DNA of 35,266 bases from DATEEW01 sp035273665 (GTDB lineage Bacteria > Pseudomonadota > Gammaproteobacteria > Burkholderiales > SG8-39), in NCBI GenBank assembly GCA_035273665.1, contig DATEOW010000087.1:1-35266 (forward strand). Reading direction: 5' to 3'. Shown one piece after another: positions 15,447 through 24,354 of the stretch. The notes beneath the pieces are model-generated. The model saw only the letters and a list, made by a program, of their open reading frames with translations. It made no database searches and was not told where the DNA came from. Numbering within the stretch: position 1 is the first letter of the stretch; the number at the start of each line of letters is the position of its first letter. The position numbers and the translations under genes were made by a program.

Positions 15447-16622
15447 TTAATCCCAACTCAGGGCGCCCCCTGTTTGATATTCAATCACGCGCGTCTCAAA
15501 GAAGTTACGTTCCTTCTTCAGATCGATCATTTCGCTCATCCAAGGGAACGGGTTGTTCGCCCCTTGATACAGCACTTCGATCCCGATCTGTTGACAGCGC
15601 CTATTCGCAATATAGCGAAGATACTCTTTAAACATCGGTGCGTTCAAGCCCAATACACCGCGTGGCATCGTATCTTCCGCGTATCTGTACTCTAATTCAA
15701 CTGCTTTACGCATCAAATGTTGGATCTCTTCTCTAAATTCCGCAGTCCAGAGATGCGGATTTTCGAGTTTTATCGTGTTGATGAGGTCGATGCCGAAGTT
15801 GCAATGCATCGACTCGTCGCGAAGAATGTACTGATACTGCTCCGCCGCGCCGGTCATTTTGTTCTGTCTTCCGAGAGCAAGAATCTGCGTGAAGCCGACG
15901 TAAAAGAAGAGGCCTTCCATGATGCAGGCGAAGACGATGAGGCTTTTCAACAGCTGCTGATCAGCTTCCGTCGTCCCGGTTTTGAATGCCGGGTCAGTCA
16001 GCGTGTCAATGAACGGGATTAGAAATTCATCCTTGTCCCGGATGCTGGCGATCTCGTGATAGGCGTTGAAAACCTCGCCTTCGTCCAAACCCAGACTCTC
16101 GACAATGTACTGATACGCGTGAGTGTGAATCGCCTCTTCGAAGGCTTGGCGGAGCAGATACTGGCGGCACTCCGGCGCGGTAATGTGGCGATAGGTCCCC
16201 AGCACGATATTGTTGGCGGCGAGCGAATCGGCGGTAACGAAGAAGCCTAGGTTGCGCTTAATCAGGCGGCGCTCGTCCTCGGTCAGACCGTTGGGGTCTT
16301 TCCACAGGGAGATATCGCGACTCATATTCACTTCCTGCGGCATCCAATGATTGGCGCAGGCGGACAAATACTTCTCCCAAGCCCATTTGTATTTGAAGGG
16401 CACCAACTGGTTGACGTCTGTTTTGGCATTGATGATGCGCTTGTCTTCAACGCGGATACGCCGGGATGCCGCGTCGTCAGCCTCCACCGGCACTTCTACT
16501 GGCGTCTCCGCCGCGCGCGGTGCGGCCGCCGGAGAAGCCGGGATAAAGCTGGACACAGCTTGCAAACCGAGTGCGCCGACCGGATTCATCTTGATCGTGC
16601 TTTCGTCTTCAAAATTCAACAT
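15447..16622 (-). CDS. nrdB: Class Ia ribonucleoside-diphosphate reductase, beta subunit
   Basis: Carries the diiron centre and tyrosyl radical that start ribonucleotide reduction in the NrdA partner. Metal ligands Asp132, Glu163, His166, Glu236, Glu270 and His273 and radical Tyr170 are all present, with exactly the spacing of E. coli NrdB (Asp84, Glu115, His118, Tyr122, Glu204, Glu238, His241). The N-terminal 60 residues are a low-complexity Ala/Pro/Val stretch. The C-terminal tail that docks to NrdA follows ERNFFE. I chose the ATG at 16622 because GGAGGAAACA precedes it; the open frame runs further up into the nrdA 3' end but has no such site. The 46-base gap to nrdA indicates one operon. 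Confidence 0.97.
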   Translation of the reverse strand: MLNFEDESTIKMNPVGALGLQAVSSFIPASPAAAPRAAETPVEVPVEADDAASRRIRVEDKRIINAKTDVNQLVPFKYKWAWEKYLSACANHWMPQEVNMSRDISLWKDPNGLTEDERRLIKRNLGFFVTADSLAANNIVLGTYRHITAPECRQYLLRQAFEEAIHTHAYQYIVESLGLDEGEVFNAYHEIASIRDKDEFLIPFIDTLTDPAFKTGTTEADQQLLKSLIVFACIMEGLFFYVGFTQILALGRQNKMTGAAEQYQYILRDESMHCNFGIDLINTIKLENPHLWTAEFREEIQHLMRKAVELEYRYAEDTMPRGVLGLNAPMFKEYLRYIANRRCQQIGIEVLYQGANNPFPWMSEMIDLKKERNFFETRVIEYQTGGALSWD

Positions 16623-16668
16623 TGTTTCCTCCAATGTTCTCGTTATATCTAGCAACAGCAGGGCCGCC

Positions 16669-19521
16669 TTATTGGCAAGCTTCGCATTCGGGGTTGTCAA
16701 TGGAGCAGAACTTGGGTTCTGCTCCGGCCATATCGGATGAAACAGCGTTCAACGCACCCGCCTTAACGGTGGATTTCTCCGCATGTGTAGCCCCCATGGC
16801 GCGCAGGTAATAAGTCGTCTTCAGGCCCCGTAACCAGGCAAGCTTGTAGGTCTCATCAAGCTTCTTGCCTGACGCATTGGCGATATAAAGGTTGAGCGAC
16901 TGAGACTGGTCGATCCATTTTTGCCGGCGCGAAGCAGCTTCCACAAGCCAGGATGGATCGACCTCAAAAGCGGTGGCATAGAGCTGACGCAACTCGGCGG
17001 GGATACGATCGATGCGGGCGAGATTGCCATCGAAATACTTCAAATCGGCGATCATGACTTCGTCCCAAAGGCCCAGGCCTTTCAGGTCGGCAACCAGATA
17101 ATCATTTACCACTGTGAATTCGCCCGAGAGGTTCGACTTCACATAAAGATTCTGGAACGTCGGCTCGATGGAGGCTGACACACCCACGATATTGGCGATG
17201 GTCGCTGTCGGCGCAATGGCAAGACAATTGGAGTTGCGCATGCCGTATTGCTTGATGCGCTTGCGCAGCTGATCCCAGGCCATAGTGGTGGAGCGATCGA
17301 CTTCCACATAACCGGCTCGCTCTTTGGCCAGCAGGTCCAGGCTATCCTGCGGCAGGATGCCGCGATCCCAAAGCGAACCGCGGTAACTGGCATACCGTCC
17401 GCGCTCTTCGGCCAGTTCGGTGGAGGCCCAGTAGGCGTAATAAGCCAAAGTTTCCATCGAGCGGTCGGCGAATTCCACCGCTTCCTGCGAGGCGTACGGA
17501 ATGCGCAATTTGTGCAGGCAATCCTGGAAGCCCATGATGCCCATCCCGACAGGGCGATGCTTCAGATTGGAATTGCGCGCCTTGGCCACCGCGTAATAAT
17601 TAATGTCGATGACGTTGTCGAGCATGCGCATGGCGATGGAAATGGTGCGTTTGAGTTTTTCCTCGTCCAGCCTGCCATCCTTCAGGTGCTCGACCAAGTT
17701 AATCGAACCCAGATTGCACACGGCGATTTCGCTGTCGTTCGTATTGAGCGTGATTTCCGTGCACAGGTTGGAACTGTGGACCACACCCACATGCTGCTGG
17801 GGCGAGCGAATATTGCAAGGATCTTTAAACGTGATCCAGGGATGGCCCGTTTCAAACAGCATGGAGAGCATTTTGCGCCACAGGCTCAGCGCCGGCACTT
17901 TCTTGAATAGCTTGAGCTCGCCGCGTTCGGCTTTGCTCTCATAAGCCAAATAGGCTTTTTCAAAGGCTTGGCCGAATTTCTCATGCAGGTCAGGACAATC
18001 GGCCGGGGAGAACAGCGTCCATTCCGTGCCTTCCATGACGCGCTTCATGAACAAATCCGGGATCCAGTTCGCCGTGTTCATATCATGTGTGCGGCGGCGG
18101 TCGTCCCCAGTGTTCTTGCGCAGCTCGAGGAATTCCTCGATATCGAGGTGCCAGGTTTCCAGATAGGAGCAGACCGCGCCCTTGCGCTTGCCGCCCTGGT
18201 TCACCGCTACCGCTGTGTCGTTGACTACTTTCAGGAAGGGAACGACACCCTGGGATTTACCGTTGGTGCCTTTGATATGGCTGCCGAGCGCGCGCACGGG
18301 CGTCCAGTCATTACCCAGACCGCCGGCATATTTGGCCAGCAGCGCGTTCTCTTTAATGGCTTCATAGATGCCATCCAGATTATCCGCGACGGTACTGAGA
18401 TAGCAGCTCGAAAGCTGCGAGCGGCGGCTACCTGCATTGAACAGGGTCGGCGTCGAGCTCATGAAGTCGAAAGAGGACAAAACGTTGTAGAACTCGATTG
18501 CCCGCGCTTCGGCGTTCACCTCGCTGAGCGCCAGGCCCATGGCCACCCGCATAAAGAAAGCCTGCGGCAGTTCGATGCGCTGGTCCTCTATATGCAGGAA
18601 ATAACGGTCATAAAGCGTCTGCAAACCCAGATAACCGAATTTCAGATCGCGAGAAGCATCGATCGCGGCACCCAATTGAGCCAGATCGAGACGACCCAGC
18701 TTCTCGTCCAACAACTCCGCCTCAATACCTTGTTTGATGAAGCGCGGGAAATATTCGGCGTAGCGTTCGCCCATTTCGTCGTGCAAGACTTCTTCGCCCA
18801 ATACTTCCCGGCGGATTGTGTGAAGCAGCAAGCGCGCGGTGACAAAGGAATAAGCGGGATCCTTTTCGATGAGCGCACGGGCGGAAAGAATGGCCGACTT
18901 GCGGATTTCTTCCGCGGGCACACCGTCATATAGATTCTTGAGGGTTTCCTGCAGGATGATGCTGCCGTCGATTTCAGCGCCCAAACCCGCGCATGCGGAT
19001 TCGATCAAGGTCCGAAGCTTGGCCATATCGAGCGGCTGGCGGACGCCTTTTTCCAGCACATGCAGCACAGGCTCGGCGGTCGTCGCCTTTTTCTGAGCCG
19101 ACTCTTGCGCACGGGCTTGCGCGCGTTTCTCGCGATACAAAACATATGAACGCGCCACATCATGCTCACCGGAACGCATGAGCGCGAGCTCGACCTGATC
19201 TTGGACATCTTCAATATGAACGGTGCCGCCGGCAGGCTGACGACGAATCAGCGCATTGACAACCACATCGGTCAGTGAGGCGGCCAGCTCGCGTACGCGT
19301 GCGGACGCAGCCACTTGGTTCCCGTGGACCGCCAGGAACGCCTTGGTCATCGCAACGTTGATTTTGCCAGGCTCGAAATTCACAACCGCGCCATTGCGGC
19401 GAATCAGCTTGTACTGCGAAAGCACGGATTGCGCTGCAGCATGACTACTCGAAGATGACTCCTCTTGCAGGCCGGTGGTGATGGGGGAATGGGACGAAAA
19501 AACTTCACCGGCAAGCTGCAT
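16669..19521 (-). CDS. nrdA: Class Ia ribonucleoside-diphosphate reductase, alpha subunit, with two ATP-cone regions
   Basis: Reduces ribonucleoside diphosphates to deoxyribonucleotides. A first ATP-cone lies at about residues 35-125 (YKLIRRNGAVVNF...YREKRAQ). A second, more divergent cone-like region follows at about 145-235. The catalytic barrel has LSSCYL (redox Cys), NLCTE (thiyl radical Cys with neighbouring Asn and Glu), CNLGS (redox partner Cys) and the radical-transfer pair TTYYLRA. The C terminus ends CSIDNPECEACQ with the shuttle cysteines. The start at 19521 follows CAGGAG; the frame continues upstream to 19596 across the NrdR operator, which rules out that longer start. At 950 residues it is long because of the extra cone. 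Confidence 0.97.
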   Translation of the reverse strand: MQLAGEVFSSHSPITTGLQEESSSSSHAAAQSVLSQYKLIRRNGAVVNFEPGKINVAMTKAFLAVHGNQVAASARVRELAASLTDVVVNALIRRQPAGGTVHIEDVQDQVELALMRSGEHDVARSYVLYREKRAQARAQESAQKKATTAEPVLHVLEKGVRQPLDMAKLRTLIESACAGLGAEIDGSIILQETLKNLYDGVPAEEIRKSAILSARALIEKDPAYSFVTARLLLHTIRREVLGEEVLHDEMGERYAEYFPRFIKQGIEAELLDEKLGRLDLAQLGAAIDASRDLKFGYLGLQTLYDRYFLHIEDQRIELPQAFFMRVAMGLALSEVNAEARAIEFYNVLSSFDFMSSTPTLFNAGSRRSQLSSCYLSTVADNLDGIYEAIKENALLAKYAGGLGNDWTPVRALGSHIKGTNGKSQGVVPFLKVVNDTAVAVNQGGKRKGAVCSYLETWHLDIEEFLELRKNTGDDRRRTHDMNTANWIPDLFMKRVMEGTEWTLFSPADCPDLHEKFGQAFEKAYLAYESKAERGELKLFKKVPALSLWRKMLSMLFETGHPWITFKDPCNIRSPQQHVGVVHSSNLCTEITLNTNDSEIAVCNLGSINLVEHLKDGRLDEEKLKRTISIAMRMLDNVIDINYYAVAKARNSNLKHRPVGMGIMGFQDCLHKLRIPYASQEAVEFADRSMETLAYYAYWASTELAEERGRYASYRGSLWDRGILPQDSLDLLAKERAGYVEVDRSTTMAWDQLRKRIKQYGMRNSNCLAIAPTATIANIVGVSASIEPTFQNLYVKSNLSGEFTVVNDYLVADLKGLGLWDEVMIADLKYFDGNLARIDRIPAELRQLYATAFEVDPSWLVEAASRRQKWIDQSQSLNLYIANASGKKLDETYKLAWLRGLKTTYYLRAMGATHAEKSTVKAGALNAVSSDMAGAEPKFCSIDNPECEACQ

Positions 19522-19592
19522 AGTTGTCTCCTGTAACGTGGGTTGCCTAAAGCTCTGGGCCCTGCGGTCCGAGCGCTCCCTCAAGCGCTGAA

Positions 19593-19639
19593 CCACTATA
19601 TGTAGTGTTTGGTGCAGAGTTCGGAACTAATTCTAGTGC
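19593..19639 (-). promoter_or_regulatory. Paired NrdR boxes at the nrdAB promoter
   Basis: Two 16-bp dyad sites occur at 19593-19608 (core CACTA-TATG-TAGTG) and 19624-19639 (core ACTA-ATTC-TAGT). Both fit the ACACwATATwTwGTGT-type NrdR consensus. They start exactly 31 bp apart, the three-helical-turn spacing typical of NrdR operators. The upstream box overlaps the -10 of the predicted promoter and the other lies in the early transcribed region, which predicts repression when the dATP/ATP ratio is high. Confidence 0.85.
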
Positions 19640-19658
19640 GGCGCTTGTGGCCGTGCAA
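19630..19658 (-). promoter_or_regulatory. Sigma-70 promoter of nrdA-nrdB
   Basis: The minus strand shows TTGCAC (19653-19658), a 17-base spacer and TAGAAT (19630-19635). The -10 falls inside the upstream NrdR box. The expected transcript start is about 100 bases ahead of the nrdA ATG. Confidence 0.7.
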
Positions 19659-19715
19659 GAATTTTCTTGATCCAGCGCAAATATATTTCGGTGACTTTCG
19701 CGCGCCGCAAAAAGC

Positions 19716-20258
19716 TCAGGCGTTTTGAAGGAGAGAACGCAGCAGCGTCCACTCGAAGGATGGACCGGGATCGGTTTTCCGGCCTGGCGCGATATCTGAA
19801 TGACCCACTACCTCGCGCACCGGATATTCCCGACGCAGGAGCGCCACCAACTGCGAGAGCGACTCATACTGCGCGGGTTCGTACGGCACCTCATCTGAGC
19901 CTTCCAGTTCAATGCCGATGGAGAAATCGTTGCAGCGTTCACGGCCTTGCCAACTGGAAACGCCCGCATGCCAAGCCCGTTTTGAACAGGGCACAAACTG
20001 AATGCAGCGGCCGTCACGCCGGACGAAGAAATGCGCCGAGACCCGCATTTCCCTTAACGTTTGGAAATAGGGATGCGCGTCATAATCAAGGGAGTTTGTG
20101 AAGAGTTGCTCTACACCGTCGCCGCCGAATTCTCCAGGCGGAAGGCTGATGCCATGCACGACAATGAGATCAATCATCGCGTCGGCGGGCCGCTCGTCAA
20201 AGTTGGGCGAAGGAATGAAAGGCACGCCCTGCAAAATTCCAGCGGCGGTGAACTCCAT
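19716..20258 (-). CDS. ampD: 1,6-anhydro-N-acetylmuramyl-L-alanine amidase AmpD
   Basis: Cytosolic zinc amidase of peptidoglycan recycling that removes the stem peptide from anhydro-muropeptides. The 180 residues show zinc ligands His35, His153 and Asp163, plus Glu117 and Lys161, close to the Citrobacter AmpD numbering (34, 154, 164, 116, 162). The NFDERP segment near residue 20 and the HSDIAPGRKTDPG block are diagnostic. I chose the ATG at 20258, two bases after the pilR stop; the upstream extension only translates pilR out of frame. It sits between pilR and nrdA, and the nrdA promoter is in the 194-base gap after it. Confidence 0.95.
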   Translation of the reverse strand: MEFTAAGILQGVPFIPSPNFDERPADAMIDLIVVHGISLPPGEFGGDGVEQLFTNSLDYDAHPYFQTLREMRVSAHFFVRRDGRCIQFVPCSKRAWHAGVSSWQGRERCNDFSIGIELEGSDEVPYEPAQYESLSQLVALLRREYPVREVVGHSDIAPGRKTDPGPSFEWTLLRSLLQNA

Positions 20259-20260
20259 CG

Positions 20261-21613
20261 TCAGTGGATGCCCAGACGTTCCATGCGGTAGCGCAAGGCG
20301 CGGAAAGTAATGCCCAGAAGTTTGGCAGCCGCAGTGCGGTTGAACCGCGTTTGATCCAAGGCTTCGAGAATTGCCTCGCGCTCTACCCGGTCCAAATAAT
20401 CCTGTAGCGGCCATTTCGCATTAGGCGTACTGCTTTCTTGGACCGCAGCCTTGGGCGGCGCCAACTGCAGATCTTCCGCCTGGATTTGATCCGAAGCCGA
20501 TAAGGCAATCGCGCGCTCAAGAATATTCTCGAGCTCACGGATGTTGCCGGGAAAGTCATAAGCGAGCAGCGCTTGTTGCGCTTCTGCCGATAGTTGTGCC
20601 GGGCGCGCTCCCTGGCTCAGGCGGTGCAACATCGCCTCAGCCAAGATCGGGACATCCTCTCGGCATTCGCGTAAAGACGGCATACGTAATTCAATCACAT
20701 TCAGACGATAGTACAGATCCTGGCGGAACTTGCCCGCCTCCACCAAGGCCGAGAGATTCTGATGGGTGGCGCAAATGATCCGTACATCCACCGGGTCCTC
20801 ACTGGTCGCGCCTACCTTACGGGCGCGCTTCTCTTGGATTGCACGAAGCAGTTTTACTTGCATGGCAAGCGGAAGATCCGCCACTTCATCCAAAAACAGC
20901 GTGCCGCCATTCGCCACCTGGAAGAATCCTTCGTGATCGTTGTCCGCGCCCGTAAACGACCCTTTGCGGTGACCGAAGAACTCACTTTCCATCAGATTCT
21001 CAGGGATCGCGCCGCAGTTTACGGCCACGAAAGGCTTGTCCCGGCGCGCACCGTTGGCGTGTATGAGGCGCGCCGCGAGCTCCTTGCCGCTGCCTGACTC
21101 GCCCGTCAAATATACCGGCGCTTGGCTGCGCGCCAGTTTGTCGATCATGCCGCGCACATATTCAATAGGGGGGCTGCCGCCTAGCAACGACGCGCCTGAA
21201 ATTGCGGCCGGTGCCGTCTTGCCCGGCAAATTCAGCGCAGATTTGACCAACGTACGTAATTGTTCGAGGGAGAGCGGTTTGCTTACATAATCGAAAGCGC
21301 CCGCTTTCAATGCGGCAACGGCATTCTCGGTGCTACCGTGCGCTGTAATTACTGCCACAGGCAAATCGGCGACGTGGGCGCCTATATGCCGCACTAATTC
21401 GAGACCCTCGCCGTCGGGCAAACGCATGTCCGTGAGGCACAGATCGAATTCACGGGTTTTGAGTTGTGCCATCGCCTCGGCAACTGAACCCGCCGTATAC
21501 ACGCCGAGACCCATGCGCAGAAGCGTGAGTTCGAGCAATTCTCGGATGTCGGCCTCATCGTCTACGACCAGTACGTTGGTCGGGTTATCGGCGCGACGTT
21601 CATTGCGGCTCAT
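20261..21613 (-). CDS. pilR: Sigma-54-dependent response regulator PilR
   Basis: A 450-residue NtrC-family activator paired with the adjacent PilS; PilR-PilS controls type IV pilin transcription. The receiver domain (about 12-125) has acidic residues DDE and phospho-acceptor Asp62. The AAA+ domain has Walker A GESGSGK (171-177), the sigma-54 contact loop GSFTGA (218-223) and Walker B LFLDE (239-243). A Fis-type helix-turn-helix (about 412-448) ends GITFRALRYRMERLGIH. The GSFTGA variant and this HTH are characteristic of PilR. It starts six bases after the pilS stop. No pilin gene is in the window. Confidence 0.94.
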   Translation of the reverse strand: MSRNERRADNPTNVLVVDDEADIRELLELTLLRMGLGVYTAGSVAEAMAQLKTREFDLCLTDMRLPDGEGLELVRHIGAHVADLPVAVITAHGSTENAVAALKAGAFDYVSKPLSLEQLRTLVKSALNLPGKTAPAAISGASLLGGSPPIEYVRGMIDKLARSQAPVYLTGESGSGKELAARLIHANGARRDKPFVAVNCGAIPENLMESEFFGHRKGSFTGADNDHEGFFQVANGGTLFLDEVADLPLAMQVKLLRAIQEKRARKVGATSEDPVDVRIICATHQNLSALVEAGKFRQDLYYRLNVIELRMPSLRECREDVPILAEAMLHRLSQGARPAQLSAEAQQALLAYDFPGNIRELENILERAIALSASDQIQAEDLQLAPPKAAVQESSTPNAKWPLQDYLDRVEREAILEALDQTRFNRTAAAKLLGITFRALRYRMERLGIH

Positions 21614-21619
21614 AGAAGA

Positions 21620-23221
21620 CTATTCAAAGTTCCCCAACCATGTCATACGGAAATCAGCGCCATTTTCGCCTACGACATAGTCCAGCGAAGCTTCATTGGC
21701 ACTGCATAACTCACGCGCGATATACAAACCGAGCCCCGTGCCTACGCTATACGTCGTAAAAAAAGGTTCGAACAATTGCGCTCGCAAATCGGCGGGGACG
21801 CCTTCGCCGTCGTCGATCACATGCAATTCTAGCCGATCAGCATTGCGCACTAGTTTCAATTCGACGCTGCCGACCTGCTGATTCGAGTGGCGCCATGCGT
21901 TGCGGAGTAGATTCCACAGGATTTGATGTAAATGGACACGGTCAAATTGCACAGTGGCTTGTGTCTCGATATTCAGTCGAACACCCTCCGGCGCCATTCC
22001 CTCGTTATCTACGATTTCGCGCACGCAATGAAGAAGAAATTGCTGCAGATCGAGACTTTCTCGCTGCAAACGATCGCGTCTATTCAATTCCAAAACATCT
22101 TTCACCATGCGATCTAAACGTGCAGCGTTGTCGCGGATGATACGCGTGAGGCGGGTTCTAGCCGGCGCCCTGTTCTCTTCTTCCATCAAATCGCCCGCGT
22201 GAACGATCGCCGACAAAGGGTTGCGTATTTCGTGCGCGATATTGGCGGTTAACCTACCCAATGCAGCCAACTTGACTTGACGGGCGCGCTCCTCTATCCG
22301 CGATTCGTCCTCCAAGTAAATCACCGTCGTATTACCGCCGCCCGCCTCGGCATCGACGAACCGCGCATGCAGCTCGCGGCCCTCAACGGAAAAAGAAATT
22401 GCTTCGGCCTGCCGATCCTCATGCCAATTTCTCAAAGCCTGAGCTAAAGCCGTCGAATAGCGGCCCACAAAACTTCCCGTTAAATTCTGCGACCCCATTA
22501 GCACAGCTGCCTGCGGGTTGAATTGAATTACTCGCCACTGTGCGTCAACGACCAATACGCCTGCCTGCAAATCTCTAATGACCAGCTCATTGACTTTGAC
22601 TTGGCGGGCCAGCGCTTCACCACGGTCGCGCGCGATCGTCTCGTTCGCAATGACCCTACTAGCGAGAAGATTACCGATGATGGCAGTCGCAAAATAGCCG
22701 ATGGAGATCAGTCCCGGCTGGAGAAAGGAGGCACTGTCCGCTTCGTTCCGAATCACCCAAACCGCTTGTTCAAGTAGTACGCCGATGGACGCGAGTGCGG
22801 CAAATGCAACGATCATGCGCCCGTAACCAACTAGAGCCGCGCCGGCCAAAGACACCAAGAGCATCGTTTCGAGGCCGCTGCGAAACCCACCGCTGGCATG
22901 CGTGAGTAGTACCACAGCGATCACGTCGCATACTACTTGTGCAATAAGCTGCGCATCGAAATGGTGCTTAAAGCGCAACAACAGAAACTGAAAGGCGATG
23001 GAGAGCAATAGGTAAACGATCGACACGCCCAGGAATAGATCGGGATAAGCGGTGCCAAAGCGCAGACCCTCCGCCAAAGCTGTCGCAGATAAGACGAAGA
23101 GAGCCGCGATGACGATGCGGTACGCGTTGAAGTAGCGGAGCGAAACCCAAAAAGTCGAGGGCACGCGATCGCGCAAACCATCGGCTCGCACAAGCTTGGA
23201 CATTGGCTGACGCGGGATCAT
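21620..23221 (-). CDS. pilS: Membrane sensor histidine kinase PilS
   Basis: Sensor partner of PilR. From the start at 23221 it has 533 residues, with about six membrane segments in the first 190, a PAS-like region (about 205-300), the phospho-acceptor His330 in AHEIRNPL, and a HATPase domain with DDGEGVP and GTGLGLYIA. I chose 23221 because its ATG overlaps the upstream PP0621-family stop as ATGA. An ATG at 23203 is possible, and the open frame extends to 23308 without support. Expression probably depends on translation of the upstream small gene, whose own ribosome-binding site lies in a hairpin. Confidence 0.93.
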   Translation of the reverse strand: MIPRQPMSKLVRADGLRDRVPSTFWVSLRYFNAYRIVIAALFVLSATALAEGLRFGTAYPDLFLGVSIVYLLLSIAFQFLLLRFKHHFDAQLIAQVVCDVIAVVLLTHASGGFRSGLETMLLVSLAGAALVGYGRMIVAFAALASIGVLLEQAVWVIRNEADSASFLQPGLISIGYFATAIIGNLLASRVIANETIARDRGEALARQVKVNELVIRDLQAGVLVVDAQWRVIQFNPQAAVLMGSQNLTGSFVGRYSTALAQALRNWHEDRQAEAISFSVEGRELHARFVDAEAGGGNTTVIYLEDESRIEERARQVKLAALGRLTANIAHEIRNPLSAIVHAGDLMEEENRAPARTRLTRIIRDNAARLDRMVKDVLELNRRDRLQRESLDLQQFLLHCVREIVDNEGMAPEGVRLNIETQATVQFDRVHLHQILWNLLRNAWRHSNQQVGSVELKLVRNADRLELHVIDDGEGVPADLRAQLFEPFFTTYSVGTGLGLYIARELCSANEASLDYVVGENGADFRMTWLGNFE

Positions 23222-23439
23222 TTTCCCGCTGCGCGTTGATGCTCCACGCTGCAATAGTGTCGACCTTGTTTCTCTATCGCTTCGGACCGAGGAAAATAGA
23301 CGCCGCAATGCTCGCAGCGGAGCATCGCTTCCGTTTTACTTGGCTTTGGAGGCTGCGAGGAACGCGGCGAGCGCGCCCATAGCTTGATCGCCAAGAACAC
23401 GGCTAACACCAGTACAAGGAAAAACGCAATCCTGCCCAT
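23218..23439 (-). CDS. PP0621 family small membrane protein
   Basis: A 73-residue protein with an N-terminal hydrophobic segment (MGRIAFFLVLVLAVFLAIKLWA), a Ser/Pro linker and a four-cysteine/histidine cluster (CEHC...YFP...HYCSVEHQ) that could bind zinc. This matches the PP0621 family, which commonly precedes pilS. The stop overlaps the pilS start by four bases (ATGA). Its ribosome-binding GGCGG is the 3' arm of a stem directly at the predicted 5' end of the mRNA. The function is unknown; position suggests a role with PilS or in the envelope. Confidence 0.85.
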   Translation of the reverse strand: MGRIAFFLVLVLAVFLAIKLWARSPRSSQPPKPSKTEAMLRCEHCGVYFPRSEAIEKQGRHYCSVEHQRAAGK

Positions 23440-23446
23440 AAGAACA

Positions 23447-23474
23447 CCGCCAACTAGAATTGGCGGCGATTATA
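23447..23474 (-). promoter_or_regulatory. -10 box and 5'-terminal hairpin covering the PP0621-pilS ribosome-binding site
   Basis: The minus strand reads TATAAT (23469-23474), and two bases later a perfect 7-bp stem CCGCCAA / TTGGCGG with a 6-base loop (23447-23466). The 3' arm's GGCGG is the only Shine-Dalgarno-like sequence, seven bases before the ATG at 23439. No good -35 is seen. A DNA operator is the alternative reading. Confidence 0.5.
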
Positions 23475-23520
23475 CGGGCAGGTTGACACCGAAAGGCTTA
23501 GACCAGCCTTAGCGTGTCGT

Positions 23521-24354
23521 TTAGACCAGCACTAGATTGCGGCGAAACTGGCTTGGGGTGCAGCCCAGGTGCTGCACGAAGAAACGCGTGAAATGCGCAG
23601 GTGCGCTGAAGCCCAATTCGTCGGAGAGCTGCGACAGCATCACATTGGGCGATCCAAGCGCCCGCAGGGCGTATGCGACGCGTTCTTCGTCGATGACATG
23701 CTGCGGCGAAACGCCAATGCAACGTTTGAATTGGCGAAAGAAGTGAGAGCGCGACATGCCGGATCCTGCCGCCAAGCTTTCTATCTTCACGCCCGGAATC
23801 GCGGAGCGTCGTAGATGATCGAAAGCCCGTCGAACGCGAAAATCGATGGACGAACCGAAAGTCGCGGGCAGTTCGGATGCATTTCGGCCGCAGTTCGCGA
23901 TGACGAGGCGGATAAGTTCAATGATCTTCTCCTGCACCAATGCCGCTTGTTGGCTCGGCTGACCAAACATCACCTGACGTAAGTCTTGGAGATGCGCGCT
24001 AATCGCAGGAACGATTTCCGTGTGACGGAGCCGGAAGTGGCTGTGCCCTTCGGCCATCAGGCCGTCATAATCCTGGTGGCCGTGTAGCCAGCGGGGATCG
24101 ATCAATAAGGTCGCTAGATAGCATGGCTCTGCGGAACCCGCGCGCGAATGAGATCGCCACGGATCAAGCAACAGCATTTCACCCGCTTTCAATGTGCAAG
24201 CTTCCTCATCCATCTGAACGCCGATTTCTGCACCGCCGAGATGGAACAGCACGGTCAACTCTTTGTGAGTGTGCGCATTGACCGGCCGCGTGGATGCACG
24301 CACGCAAAAGCGGCCAAAACTGCCCATCACTGTGGAAATACGATCGCCTCCCAT
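23521..24354 (-). CDS. AraC family transcriptional regulator
   Basis: A 277-residue regulator. The N-terminal half is a cupin-like sensor domain (HTHKELTVLFHLGG, then LKAGEMLLLDPWRSHS). The C-terminal AraC HTH pair at about residues 185-275 contains IESLAAGSGMSRSHFFRQFK and LGFSAPAHFTRFFVQHLGCTPSQFR. The ATG at 24354 has a strong GGGGGAGGGG site. It diverges from a GntR-type gene across 158 bases holding four palindromes. No enzyme or transporter gene adjoins, so the target and ligand cannot be inferred. The 3' end is 81 bases from the PP0621 gene, same strand. Confidence 0.92.
   Translation of the reverse strand: MGGDRISTVMGSFGRFCVRASTRPVNAHTHKELTVLFHLGGAEIGVQMDEEACTLKAGEMLLLDPWRSHSRAGSAEPCYLATLLIDPRWLHGHQDYDGLMAEGHSHFRLRHTEIVPAISAHLQDLRQVMFGQPSQQAALVQEKIIELIRLVIANCGRNASELPATFGSSIDFRVRRAFDHLRRSAIPGVKIESLAAGSGMSRSHFFRQFKRCIGVSPQHVIDEERVAYALRALGSPNVMLSQLSDELGFSAPAHFTRFFVQHLGCTPSQFRRNLVLV

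Noticed and set aside
17248..18933. Two long plus-strand open frames (220 and 321 codons) opposite nrdA
   Set aside because: Antisense to conserved NrdA sequence including catalytic motifs; no family features.
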